A DNA stretch of 64,000 bases from Bactrocera neohumeralis (GCF_024586455.1 NC_065920.1:14284144-14348143); one strand, 5' to 3'. Shown: positions 48,690 to 60,413, counted from the first letter of the stretch. Translations and numbers: made by a program. Notes: generated from the sequence alone by a model not told the origin.

Positions 48690-49270
48690 TGGCAGTATGG
48701 CATGTAGCGCCGTCTTGTTGGGAGCAAATTTTGTCCATCTCTCCAAATAATCAAGGCTCTATAGCGTTCTCCATTGGCTGCTGCATTATGTTCGGCTTCA
48801 CTTTTTAAGAAATATGGATCAATGGTTGACTTTGTTTATAAAGCACACCAAACAGTGATTGCTGAGCAAAAGTTTTTATGAAAATTGAGATCGATGTACA
48901 TCTGGCTTCAATTCTTGCATGAGTTGGACTTTGTATGCTCGCAAATCAAGATCTTTCACAAAATCTTCTATAAAGTGGATGGACATAGGTCCAATTGTTG
49001 CGCACAATTGAGAACGGACTTATTCAGGTCTAACGTCTTCGGTGGGCTCTGTATGGCGTCTTTAAGGAAGGCGTATTATACATTAGAGTAAACGTGGTTC
49101 GAAACCGAACTCGAATTACCAACTCTACTCCGAGATTGTGTCGACTGAATACGAACCGACTCTTCTGGGCGATTATGACGGCCGAATATTGGACACACCC
49201 CCGGGCGTTGCGCGAATAGAACCATTAGTTTGCTAATAAATTTCCAAATATTGTTCCGTAGCAAGGCTAT
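48690..49270 (-). mobile_element. DD41D mariner remnant
   Basis: At its left edge the minus strand carries a QQDGATCHTAI-type block (complement of GGCATGTAGCGCCGTCTTGTTG near 48697). Further right, broken traces of the middle and N-terminal region end at a NRPEESVRIQ-like segment near 49150. It abuts the previous mariner remnant. Confidence 0.55.
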
Positions 49271-49403
49271 TTTCTATGAAGTGACAAATCAAATTGAGCT
49301 TAAACCAAGTAACAGCTATCAAAAATATAACTTCCTGAAAAAGAATTGCCTCAATGAAAAAACATATATAACAGGAAAGGAAGGGCTAATGTTGTCACCG
49401 AAC

Positions 49404-50254
49404 ATTTTATACTCTCGCATGATAAAGTGATAATCGAGATTTCATTATCCGCCATTTACATATTTTTTTATTTTGCTGTAAAATTAATTAGATTAGTAGT
49501 TCCTGAGATACGGTTTTTGGTCCATAAGTGGGCGACGCCACACCCATTTTCAATTTTTTAAAAAAGCCTGGGTGCAGCTTCCTTCCGCCATTTCTTCCGT
49601 AAAATTTAGTGTTTCTGACGTTTTTTGTTAGTCGGTTAAGGCACTTTTAGTGATTTTCAGCGTAACCTTTGTATGGGAGGTGGGCGTGGTTATTATCCGA
49701 TTTCTTCCATTTTTGAACTGTATATGGAAATGCCTGAAAGAAACGACTCTATAGAGTTTGGTTGACATAGCTATAGTAGTTTCCGAGATATGTACAAAAA
49801 ACTTAGTATGGGCGGGGCCACGCCTACTTTTCCAAACAAATTACGTCCGAATATGCCACTCCCTAATGCGATTCTTTGTGCCAAATTTCACTTTAATATC
49901 TTTATTTGTGGCTTAGTTATGACACTTTATAGGTTTTCGGTTTCGCCATTTTGTGGGCGTGGTAGTGGGCCGATTTTGTCCATCTTCGAACTTAACCTTC
50001 TTATGAAGCCAAGGAATACGTGTACCAAGTTTCATCATGATATCTCAATTTTTTTTTCAAGTTGCAGCTTGCACAGACGGACAGACGGACGGACGGGCAT
50101 ACAGACATCCGGATTTCAACTCTACTCGTCACCCTGATCACTTTGGTATATATAAACCTATATCTGACTCTTTAAGTTTTAGGACTTACCAACAACTGTT
50201 ATGTGAACAAAACTATAATACTCTCCTTAGCAACTTTGTTGCGAGAGTATAAAA
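49404..50254 (-). mobile_element. ~850-bp non-coding element with TTTTATACTCTCGCA inverted ends
   Basis: The left end TTTTATACTCTCGCAT (49406) is matched by the inverted right end TGCGAGAGTATAAAAA (to about 50255). The inside has no transposase; it contains GTGGGCGTGG and GGGGCCACGCC motifs, a run of ACAGACGGACAGACGGAC and a TGATCACTTTGGTATATATA block. A fragment of the same family lies in the other orientation at 60484-60575. Judged from its ends it is a non-autonomous DNA element; its family is not known to me. Confidence 0.65.
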
Positions 50255-50529
50255 ATACTCGTTATTGCACAGTATGACATGAGGTTGAGTAGAAAATGTT
50301 TTGTGGAGTCTAATTCATCAAAAACACACATATTTAAGTGCAGCAAAGCATTCAGTGAAGATCAGGGGGTCATCAAAAACTTGACTCTTGTCAGTCGTCT
50401 AACCCTTTTTGTAAATTATTTATTTGTAGCCCATAAACCGGAGTTTAGCTGCGCCGTCATGTGATGTAATAGCATTTTTCCCAGAAGAAGTTCCACAAAA
50501 ATGCTTTTCTTCAGTTACTCCATAGATTT

Positions 50530-51802
50530 CTATAGATTTTCATGATAATATTGTATTAAATATATAAGGTATAATATCATTGTCAGCAGGAAATTGAGAC
50601 CGCTCGAGTGATTGATGTCAAATAAGCCACACAAATTAAAACGCAACCTGGTGTTGCTACAAATGACGCCAAAGTCTTCCAACTGCAAAGTAAAACTTTA
50701 AATATATGTTTTGTACAAAATCATAAAAGAATCAGAATACAAGTAGATCACTCACGCTACGCTCCACATCTAACAAATATTTGGGGTTCTCATTGAAGCC
50801 ACGTAGTATTTCCACCGTTTTCTGCGACGTCACCAACGCCTGCTCACATATTGTTATTGTCAGCCAAAAGTCCAATATATTTACAACAACTATTTGCAAT
50901 ATCGCAAAAACATTGCGGGCATTCAACTCGCTCACTTTGCCGCTCCAAAGCAGGCGCACGTAGAACAGCACTTCGATATTGCAAAGGGTCATCGAGCCGA
51001 ACAAAAGCAACAATTGGTATTGATGTATGCGTGTATAGTGCGCGCACAGCCGAATCAAACGCGTATAGATGCAAGCAATGTTATCGATTTCTATGCTCAA
51101 AACCCGCAGCCGACTTGACGACACTTCGTTGCCGGCCATACTTGCCAAACGCCGATTCAAGACCCAAATAAAGCGATAAGTAAACAAAACGGCCAGAAAG
51201 AAGTGGCTTGATACGTGGAAAATTATATTTGTAAGCAAGGCCAGTAGACACATGAATATAATGAATAACCAGCCGGGATTATCAGCTACGCCGATGCTAT
51301 AGAAGAACGATAAGTTTTGTAAAAGGGTCGCGAGAACCTTCCAAAACACATAATAATCGAAAGTCGCACATTCATCGGTAAAATGTTTATAACGATATAA
51401 ATAATCGATTTCAATACTAGCGAACTCATTTAATAACTGCTGCAGCCGCTGACGGTTGGTCCAATTAATCCACCATGTTGTTAGTATGGCACCGAAGCTG
51501 ATGTATATAGTTAGGCGATTTAACAGTTCGGCGAGTGGATCGCCAGCTCCGAAGGCATCATCAAAGTCGGTAAATATCGGCAAAAGAAATGTCATGATTA
51601 TGAGAAATGTGACATTTATGCAAATGTTATAAATTATTAACGGTTTTGAAGCGACGAAGCGTTGTTGTTGTTTATTATAGTAAAATGGTAGTAGCCCAAA
51701 GCAGATGGAAGACACAACTGTTACTCTGAGTAAAATATTTGAAATGCGCTTGCGAAGACGTTGAGACATTATTCGTTCGTGAAAGGCAAACTGTAACTGC
51801 AT
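50530..51802 (-). CDS. Gustatory receptor, Gr22-like group, gene 3 (388-399 aa)
   Basis: A gustatory receptor with the same two-exon plan. Exon 1 ends at 50756 (donor GTGAGT, phase 0); exon 2 is 50530-50682. In-frame ATGs lie at 51802 (MQLQFAF, 399 aa) and 51769 (MSQRLRKR, 388 aa). The second matches the basic N-terminus of gene 4; the frame upstream of 51802 opens only with GTG. Features: FGLLPFYYNKQQQRF, repeated hydrophobic spans, ILDFWLTITICEQAL, then exon 2 with LRFNLCGLFDINH and TMILYLIYLIQYY. Its nearest relative in the window is gene 4 (54294-55523). Confidence 0.88.
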
Positions 51803-52159
51803 TTTGTGGAAAAATGTGTACTTGTGAATATCCACTACAATAGCGAATATGGTAAATAATTATTGAAATGAACTAAGTGGTACGTCATACCACTGTCCAA
51901 TGCTATCAGATAAGAAGCTATCGTAATTATTGAATGAACACATCCAACAGATAGTGGCGCGAATGTTGACACAGTGTGTATTTGACTTGTGGTACCTAGG
52001 GTGCCTTTTACATTTCGGAATTTTGCAACCTTAGTGTTGCAATCCGGCAACTCACAACTTTATCGTAATGTTTGACATTTTAGATGTTATACATGTATAT
52101 GTATATACACCTTTTGACATTCGAGCACTATTCATGTTGTTTACAGTAACTTAAAATAT

Positions 52160-53780
52160 TCATCTTGACCAAAAAATGGAATTGAGTCGTGAATATTTTC
52201 CGCTACTATTTTTTACAACTTTCAACTTGGATTATCTCAACAAAAGGGCATCGGTGAACTTAACTGAAATTATGGCGATTGAGCTCCATCAAAGACCAGT
52301 TATGGTATGGTGAATTCTATCGAGATCGTAGATCATTCCAAGACGAGTTTCATGAAGGTCGTCCAAAATTATCTGTTGTTTCGGAATAGATTTTCATGTG
52401 ACATATTATGAGATTGAAAGTACTAAAAAAGGCTGGTGCCGATGGATTGAGAGAAATGTTAAAAATATACGATAGCGGTGCTTCAAGATACTTACAGAGT
52501 TTGTCCATAAAGTAATAGGACTGAGTCGATTTAAAAATTTGTTGAACCAAACGTTAGAATTCTTTAAAAACTTTTAAAATAGGATCCTTCCGTCGATGCA
52601 GCGCTACCAGCGTGATTTCCAATAATTGAAGGCGTCACGTAAGGCATTCCCCGGAATAGCCGTGAGAGTCGAGGTGCATGATGCTTGGATCCCCTCTGTC
52701 CTCTCAAATTTATTGCCTTTCATTGGCCTTTTCGGGTAAGGAAACAAAAAAAGTCCAGGGGGGCCACATCTGTAGGGAGGAAGCGTTGGGATACCGGACT
52801 TGATTAGGTAGCTGTTCACATGAAAGGCGGTGTGAGTCGGGGCGTTGTCGTGGTGCAACTTCCAAACGGCTGCGATGTCTTGTCAGACTCGATTGACTCT
52901 TCGTTTGAGTCTCTTAAGGATTTCCACGTAAAATGTGGCGTTGACGGTTTGTTCAGGGGGAACAAATTCATGGTGGCCATGCCTTTGATATCAAAAAAGA
53001 CAATCAGCATCATTTTCACTTTTGATTTTTCATTCTTCCCGTCTTCATCAACGATCTCTTTCCGTCCCTCCAAAAAGGCCTGTTGCCACCAAAACACACC
53101 ACTTCTTGCTAAAGCAACTGGGTATGACTGCTTGATCATATCAAACGTCTGTGTCACAGATTTTCCGAGTTTCACACAAAATTTAATCGCCTACCTCTGC
53201 TCTAACGAACGCTGCATTTCGGCTCGTTTGTTAGCTAGGTAGCCGCAGTCGCGTCGGAAAAAAACAGTCCTATTACTTTCCGGACAAACCCTGTATAGAC
53301 CCAAAAGTTGTTCACGCAAAAATAACTTGCAAGTAAATGATTGCTTTGTTTTTTTTTTTTTGGAACAACTGGCCATTTGTTTGTCAGTTGTCTTTCCATA
53401 AATCAGGAAAACCAACCGCTAAAAACTGATCAATTTTCACCACAGCAATGCGAACTCTCACACATCGACTGAAACTACTAATTTTTTGAGCTCTGAAAAC
53501 ATCGATTTCATGAGTCATACTCCTTATAATCCTGGCTTGGCACCGAATGACTTCTTTTTATTCACGCAATTGAAAAATTAGCTAAGCGATCAACACTTCT
53601 CGATACCTGATAAAACGGTTGATGCGTTCAGAAATCATGTTTCGGACATACCTCAATCAGAACGGCGAAAGTGTTTCGAAGATTGGTTCAAACGCAAGCA
53701 AAAGCATATAAATCTTAATGCAGAATATTTTGAAAAACAATTAAGCGATTTCCGATTATTAATATCTTTTTTTGTCCTCT
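52160..53780 (+). mobile_element. Mariner remnant interrupted by a second mariner
   Basis: The left part (52160-52494, plus) carries the DNA-binding region (a broken REYFPLLFF..., then DEFHEGRPKLSVVSE block). The right part (about 53340-53780) carries the third catalytic and C-terminal region (NPGLAPNDFFLFTQL, then RERRKCFEDWFKRKQKHINL-like). The copy at 62150-63100 has both parts plus the stretch between. Here the middle is replaced by the 799-bp element at 52495-53293. Confidence 0.75.
52495..53293 (-). mobile_element. Nested mariner-like element, 799 bp, with inverted ends and TA target sites
   Basis: The element begins CAGAGTTTGTCCATAAAGTA and ends with inverted TATTACTTTCCGGACAAACCCTG; TA flanks both sides (52493-52494, 53294-53295). 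Minus-strand transposase remains are MKLGKSVTQTFDMIKQSYPV, GVFWWQQAFLEGRKE, MMLIVFFDIKG, MHHDNAPTHTAFHVNSYLIK and LKR-like tails, with frameshifts and an internal deletion. A second copy of the same family lies at about 9548-10135. Confidence 0.82.
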
Positions 53781-53789
53781 AATCCCGAA

Positions 53790-54290
53790 ATCTCACAAGT
53801 GAAGAATCGGACAATGGTTCTAAAAGACTAAAGGTGAACTTTCTCAAGGTGTCATGACTTCGTAGTCACGAAAAGAAGATTAGGACCGTCGGAAACCGAA
53901 TATATTGTGCTCGCATGAAAAAGTTACCATCTAAGCGTGAGATAGCTCGAAAAATAAATCACAAAACACGTATGCTTGGATATCGATGTTTGTTATTATT
54001 CGAAGTTTTATCTCAATTGTGCTCAGTATCGAACGGACAAAGTATGAGGATACTCGTTGTCAGGGGAAGGTGTGATTCAATTTAAATTATTATATCCATC
54101 ATGAAAACAAATTTTCGAACTTAAACAATTACGCAATTATATAGACATATTTATAAAATATTTCTAAGGAACTTTTTTTGAGTCGTCAAAATGTAACTAT
54201 TATATCTACTCTTCGATGCCATAACTATAGCGTTTTTAAGGATCAGATGTGGACTTTCCACAGATCTTCAGCTTAATTGTCTTCATTTTT
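53790..54290. other. No gene recognised
   Basis: AT-rich DNA between a mariner remnant and the 3' end of Gr gene 4. AATAAA on the minus strand (54288-54293) directly follows that gene's stop codon and may serve as its polyadenylation signal. Confidence 0.4.
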
Positions 54291-54293
54291 ATT

Positions 54294-55523
54294 TCATGTA
54301 GCATTATAGTCAACTTGAACGAAATATATAAAATATAAAATCATTGTGAATAAAATTCTGCAACCGGTCTCGTGGTTTAGGTCTATCAAGCCACACAAAC
54401 GGAATTTCAATTGGTTATCACAACAAATAAATGAAAATTGTTCCACCTAAAAATAAGTGCAATTTATATAACCCATTACTCTCTGCAGATAGCGCCTCAA
54501 ACTCACATTTCGCTCCAGGTATTTGTCCAACCGTCGAAAGTCATTAAAATTTCGTAGCAAATTTGCCGTTATTCGCGAAGTGTTCACCGTCAATTCACAG
54601 ATAGTTATTGTTAACCAAAAATCGGCAACGTTAATCAGAACCATTTGTAGATTATCGCAGATACTCCAAACACTCATTTCCATAACCTTACCGGTCCAAA
54701 TAAGCTTTGCAAAAAACAAGCTCATTATATTCGAACCAGTCAACACGGCGACCATCAGCAAGGCTTGTTGCTCGTACATATTCGTACACCGGCGAAAAAT
54801 GCTCAGCAAACGCACGTAAATACCACAAAGCATACTAATCTCCGCTGATATATGTTCCCGACCGCTTTGCTTCAATTCCACCTCGGCGATATGCTGCAGC
54901 CGTCGATTAAGCACCCAAAAGCAGCGATATTGAAAGAGAATACATATGATGAACAGCTGGATGGTGACCAACAGCATATTAAGCAAGAAATATGTGAAAA
55001 TTAGCAACAGCAATTGAGCGACCCAACTAAAACTCCTGAAATCATAGACCGTATTGACGAAGGAGGCATTTTGCAACAGAGTTAAAACGGCCTTCCATAT
55101 GATGAAGTTGTCGAAATCTTCACATTCCCGCTTGAGTTCACTATAAATACGGAAGCACTCATATTCCATAATCAAACATGTGTTGAAGAAATCCAAGAGG
55201 TTCTTGCGGTCACGCCAATTCATCCAAATAATGAGGACAATCGTGTAAATCGTGCCGTAAAAATTTAAATAATTGACGAGCGCCACAATCGGTTTGCGTT
55301 GCAAAATATCGACATTTAGGCGATCTTTTGTGGGTCGTGTCCAGATGAGCAGAAAAAGGATGATCACATTGATGCTGATGGTATACTTAAGCCATAATTT
55401 CGAGCATTCTACTCTTCGCTTGGTTTTGTTGTAGCGAAATGGTAGTATAGCTAGGACGTTGGCTGAGCATATAGTGGCTCTCAGAATTAAATCTGTAAAC
55501 CGACGGCGTAATCGCGCACGCAT
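54294..55523 (-). CDS. Gustatory receptor, Gr22-like group, gene 4 (389 aa)
   Basis: A gustatory receptor with exon 1 at 54507-55523 (donor GTGAGT, phase 0) and exon 2 at 54294-54446. The ATG at 55523 (MRARLRRRF) gives a short basic N-terminus. Features are NVLAILPFRYNKTKRRV, hydrophobic spans through exon 1, VADFWLTITICELTV before the intron, and exon 2 with FRLCGLIDLNHETG and TMILYFIYFVQVDY, the C-terminal signature region. The gene is complete, with no stop or frameshift. It is the most upstream of the four minus-strand receptors. Confidence 0.9.
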
Positions 55524-55762
55524 CTGAATTATTAGCGTGAAATTGCACAGTTAGAACTCGTTGCTTGCTGCAACTAGACTGAGTTGCGTATATTTACGGC
55601 TGCTTTAATTAATTACTTCATTAGTTTCAGATATTTGCCGCTAGTGTTGTAAACCGATTAATCTAGAACTTGGGTAAACAAGTGAAGTGTGCATTATTTT
55701 TAGGCCAATATATAGTATGTCAACAATCAACCAATTTCCTTCTTTTAGTTTTCATAGTGAAG

Positions 55763-57520
55763 GGTGATCCATTTTGAGGTTCCATACTTTTTTAAAGAAA
55801 AAAAACATAAATTTCAAATTTAATTTAGAAAGTTTATTAAGGACATTCTTTGGAATTTATATTTTATTATTATATTATATTTTCAAACTTATTTCCTTCA
55901 AATGTTGGCAGCGGCTACGTCTCAGATGGTTCATGCGTTGAGTCCAATTTTCGATAACTCGTTTGAGCATTTCGAATGGTAACTGTCTTGCTCCAATGTT
56001 TTGCTCCAAAGCATGAATAGAAGCGGAATTGTCCATATAGGCTTCAAACTTTACATATCCCCACAGGGAAATGTCTAACGGTGTGACATCACACGATTTT
56101 AGTGGCAAACCTTAGTGGCTCTCAATAAATCCATTGATTGTTACGGTGTGTGAGAAGTGGCGCCGTCTTGTAAAAAAAAAACAAGAAAAAACGTTAACTT
56201 CGGTTGCACCGAATCTAAATACCCTTCACAGGTGCATTTCTGTTAGTAAATATGTGTTCAGTTTGTATGGAAGCTATATGCTATAGTTAACCGATCTGAT
56301 CAATTTCTTCGGAGATTACATTGTTGCCTTAGAAAATAATATATACCAAATTTCGTAAATATATCTTGTCAAATGTGAAAGTTGTCCATACAAGTATTTG
56401 ATTCCGATCGTTCAGTTTATATGGCAGCTATATGCTATAGTTAACCGATCTGATCAATTTCTTCGGAGATTACATTGTTGCTTTAGAAAATAATATATAC
56501 CAAATTTCGTGAATATATCTTGTCAAATGTGAAAGTTTTCCTTACAAGCATTTGATTCCGATCGTTCAGTTTGTATGGCAGCTATATGTTATAGTGGTCC
56601 GATATCGTCCGTTCCGACAAATGAGCAGCTTCTTTAAGAGAAAATGACGTTTGCAAAGTTTCAAAACGATATCTTAAAAACTGAGGGACTAGTGCGTATA
56701 TATACAGACAGACGGACGGACAGACAGACGGACATGGCTTAATCGACTCAGCTCGACATACTGATCATTTATATATATACTTTATAGGGTCTCCGATGAT
56801 TCCTTCTGGGTGTTACAAACTTCGTGACAAACTTAATATACCCTGTTCAGGGTATAAAAATGTCGCCGAGACCACGAGCTTCAATTTCAGGCATCAAAAA
56901 GTCGGTTATTATGGCACGATAACAGTCTCCTATGACGGTTATGATCTCACCGTGATTATTTTTGAAGAAATATAGACCGCTCACAAACCACACCAAGCCG
57001 TTGTTTTTCTGGATGAAATGGCAGCTTTTGAATCTCTTCAGGTTGCTCTTCGCCCCAAAAAACAATTGGCTTGTTTACATACCCATTGATCCCCAAATAG
57101 GTCTAATCACTGAACAAAATTTGGCTCGAAAACGTCGGATCTTCTCGAACTTTTCAAGAGCCCATGGAGCGAAGCGATGTCACTTGGAAAGGTGGAGCGG
57201 CCTAAGTTCTTGCCCAAGCTATACATACTTGTATTTGGTACTCTTTCAATTTAAGATCTCGACGTAAAATGCGCCAAGTCGTTCCATACGTCAGTCCGAG
57301 TTGCTGCAAACGGCGCCGAAACGACTATCCGCGGTCTTCGTGTACACTCTGAGCCACGGCTGCTATATTTTCTTCACTGCGTACTGGACGTGTGGAATAT
57401 TATCCAATAATGAATACTGGGTCTCAAGGTGGGTGATAATGATGCGATAGTATGCTTAGTAGACCGATTACGTTGGCCATAAATTGAGCGAAGCGCGCGA
57501 GATTAGTATTAGATTAAGTT
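55763..57520 (-). mobile_element. DD41D mariner remnant carrying an inserted dispersed repeat
   Basis: On the minus strand, 57470-57060 reads the DNA-binding and first-aspartate region. Then 56847-57065 gives NNGLVWFVSGLYFFKNNHGE, TVIGDCYRAIITDFLMPEIE. After an interruption (56178-56850) 55875-56108 gives KSCDVTPLDISLWGYVKFEA and later NWTQRMNHLRRSRCQHLKEI. These align in order with the intact transposase at 33332-34435. The left end GGGTGATCCATTTTGAGG resembles that element's end. Frameshifts and stops make it inactive. Confidence 0.8.
56178..56850 (+). repeat. Fullest copy of the dispersed 'GCTATATGCTATAG' repeat family
   Basis: It begins after an A-rich run with GTTAACTTCGGTTGCACCGA and ends TATACCCTGTTCAGGGTATAA, an inverted pair in itself. 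Inside, a block of about 125 bp (TATGGCAGCTATATGCTATA, ...CCGATCTGATCAATTTCTTC, ...GAATATATCTTGTCAAATGT) is present twice in near-identical form (about 56265-56400 and 56410-56545), with a third partial copy, followed by ACAGACAGACGGACGGACAG. No coding capacity is visible. All other copies in the window are fragments. Confidence 0.8.
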
Positions 57521-57839
57521 CGGGCATAGCCTTATACAATGTTTACACCCAAAATATTATAAATATAAAGTGATCTCTTTTATACCAATTCGAAATTGGT
57601 TTAAATATTTGAGAATTTTACAAATAGAGGGTGCAAATACTTGTAATTTGCAATTCATTTGCTATAAGTAAATTTTTGTTGTCAATATTTTCCTCCAACT
57701 TGAGTACTATTTTTGTAATAATTAGCTCTAGTTAATACGTCCTTACATCAAATGACCGCTTCTCCCTATTAGTAAAATATTTACTGCTCTAAAAATATTT
57801 CCTTAATGTAAACAGTGTTGTTTTAGAAGTGTGAATGTC

Positions 57840-59240
57840 AATGAGGCAATGCCTTTTCAGAATTCATCTTTTTGACAGCTGTTAATTGATTTATACCCAG
57901 TTTGGATTTTTATTTCATAATAAGTTCGTGCAAATTTATTACCAAAATAATGATTCGGTTGTTATTGTTGTAACGGTTATCTAATTCCTGCTTGGTCCAA
58001 TCGGACCATAAGGAGATGGGTGTTAGATGAATCGGATTAGCTCCGCATGCAAAGAGGTGGTCAAAGTCAAACGGATACTCGGTGCATGCTGGACATATAC
58101 AAGTATTTGGAATTTCGGGGACGATTCTGTGTAAGCAGAGCTTAACCTGCTATATTATCCAGAACGAAGCTGCGCAGCTGAAGATCACTCTAAATTCTGT
58201 TGCTGTTGTTGTTGTTCTAACGGATCTTAGTCCCTATTAGGAGGGTTAGCCAAGTTATCGTCGAGTTCATCTAACGGAAAGCCCAAGAAACGTGCTGTTT
58301 CGAGGAGATAGGACCAAAGGGAAAGGGGTGTTAGATGAGTGGGGTTGATGGGACATGCAAGAGGTTGCCAGTATCATGCGAAGACTCATTGCACACAGGA
58401 CATATATTGTATATGTCGGGGTCTATTCTGGATAAGTAGGAATTTAACCTGTTGTGCAAATTTCAAACCAAATGTCTAGATTCTCGCAATGGGTGGTAGA
58501 TCGACTCCAAGTATGCCATTCATTGAAAAGAATTCGGTGAAGGTGTTAATGAATCCACTGTAAAGAGCGGTCAGCGCGTGTCTGGTGTCCGTTGGGTCCG
58601 AAATCTGGTAGGCGTACTATCTAATGTCGTCGATGTAGTCAAGGAAAGACCACCCGATATTTCTAGGAGTCGGCTCCCCTTCAAGTAAGTTGCTTAACCA
58701 GAAGCATACGGACATCGCTATGTAAATGTTCGATCGAAGACTTCAAAATTCACGGTCGTATGAGGAGTGAAAGCGCACAGGTTATCGAGTGTTACACAGT
58801 CAGAGTCAGTTTGACAGTCAGAATTTTAACGTCATCGACTGCAATACTATTGTCTAGTCAGTACTCCTTCATCCAGTTCGAGAATATAGTCGCAGTGGAT
58901 TTAGTAGAGGAGACTTTCTTTCCTTCAAATAAGACGGCGCAAAATTCCACATAACCAACGAAATTATCAATTACTGAAAGAATTTCTTTTGAGCGCATTA
59001 TCTCGCGTTCTTGGCCCGTGGCGTGGCTTCGTGCGATTCAATGACGCTAGACTATTTTTGTGGGGTTATGTGAAGTTATTTGTCTTCGCTGATAAGCTGG
59101 AGATGATTGACGCCTTGTAGGTTTAGAATATTCGTCGAGTTATTGCTGACATGCGGCCCCAATCTATGTAACAGTGGACGAAAATCGGGCCTCTCGGCTG
59201 GAATTTATGCGAACCGCGGTGGTCACTTATACATAAGACA
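57840..59240 (+). mobile_element. Ends of a plus-strand DD41D mariner around foreign DNA
   Basis: At 57930-57965 the plus strand reads QIYYQNNDSV, the start of DD41D transposase (QIIEFYYQNQCSV in the intact copy). At 58990-59240 a CDSMTLDYF...GYVK block, KLEMIDAL, IRRVIADMRPQSM and a WTKIGPL...RW tail correspond to the third catalytic region and C-terminus. About 1 kb between them (57966-58985) is unrelated repeat DNA. Confidence 0.6.
57966..58985 (-). repeat. Dispersed repeat, two diverged copies in tandem
   Basis: Both copies open with a GTTGTTATTGTTGT-like run and TAACGG. Both then share GGGTGTTAGATGA (near 58019 and 58327), TGCAAGAGG-type and GAC(A)CATATA(C)A blocks near 58092 and 58400. 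The second copy extends further. No coding signal was identified; the structure suggests a retroposed family, but I cannot name it. Confidence 0.5.
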
Positions 59241-59244
59241 AATC

Positions 59245-60340
59245 CTTATACTTAAATCAATCTAAATTCTTGGCCAACACATTATATTATATAATTTTTA
59301 TTTTTTCTTAAAACCACCCGTCCATAAGGAAAACCCTTCACTTTTTTTATATATAAATAAGTATGTATGCAATAGCGACCATAATTTAGAGGTGTTGAGG
59401 CAAATGTGACTAAAAACATAAATAGATAAGCAGTAACACGGCTTATGACGCCGCAACTGTGGTTGAACCCAGGTGTTGAAGATGCGACACAGCTTGTAGC
59501 ATGTTGCTTGAAGTTGTCGTATAAATGCATATGTATGCACATACATATGTGTTTTCATTTACGCTAATAATGTTTTGATGTAAATATATGGTTCCGAGTA
59601 TACTTAGATCTATGTAAATCTATACATACACACTCATGGTACATCCGACAAGGGAAGTGAGTGTGCCTACGATGGGCCGCCATTAAATAAAAAATCATAA
59701 AAAGTGTGCGCAGGAAGTGAATTTGTCAGCAGCTTCTAGCTAGTTACGCAAATCTGCGTGTTTTTATTATGATTGCTTATCCACACTGCTCGCGTATTGC
59801 GCTGCAAACTGGTGGTATATACATATATCTATATAAGTATATACATACATATGATTATGTATACAAGCTTAAGTACAAAGTATTTTCTTCCTGCGTTTAA
59901 GAAGTCAATCCTTTGCTGACTTCATATCACTTTAATCCAAACTTTTACTGGCAAATAATATTACTTTAATAATCAGCATTATGCGGGGCATAAGAGGAGC
60001 CAAGGCATTACGATGCTAATAGGAAAGAGTTATGCGTCAATATGTGCCTTTGAAGGGGCTTGTAAGAAAGCTCGCCAGACCTAAAACTCTGTGTACATAA
60101 AAAAAATCCAGCACAATGTAAGTAAGAAAATAATAATAAAATAAAATAAATAAAATAAGAAAACAGTTGTTATTTTTGTATGAGCACACGAAGCACTCGA
60201 AGATATCAAGCGCGGAGGCACACGTCAAACCGATTGTGCTGTTGCTGGCAAAAATGTCACCGCTTTCAAGGCGACTGTGTGTATGGTGGCTGCTACAATT
60301 GCTACTAGCAATGCCGCCGACAGTCCGAGTCATAGTTAAC
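59245..60340. other. AT-rich DNA, no gene recognised
   Basis: Contains TATATACATATG-type runs and an AATAAAATAAAATAAATAAAATAA stretch near 60130-60160. Open frames at 59282-59558 and 60037-60601 overlap on both strands and across repeats, with no domain. Confidence 0.45.
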
Positions 60341-60346
60341 GTCATA

Positions 60347-60413
60347 GTTGCCAATGTTTTCGCCGTGGTTGGTGGTAAGTTCGTTGCCAATGTTTTCGCC
60401 GTGGTTGGTGGTA
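60347..60413 (+). repeat. 31-bp direct repeat, two copies
   Basis: The same 31 bases, beginning GTTGCCAATGTTTTCGCC and ending GGTTGGTGGTA, occur at 60347-60377 and 60383-60413 with a 5-base spacer and no mismatch. Confidence 0.9.

Noticed and set aside
49790..50252. Plus-strand open frames with TDGRTDG-type sequence
   Set aside because: They come from the GGACAGACGGAC run of the non-coding inverted-repeat element; no domain and no paralogue as protein.
42898..55523. Odorant receptor cluster
   Set aside because: The C-terminal LCGL...LIYLVQ(Y/F) helix and the two-exon plan fit gustatory rather than odorant receptors.
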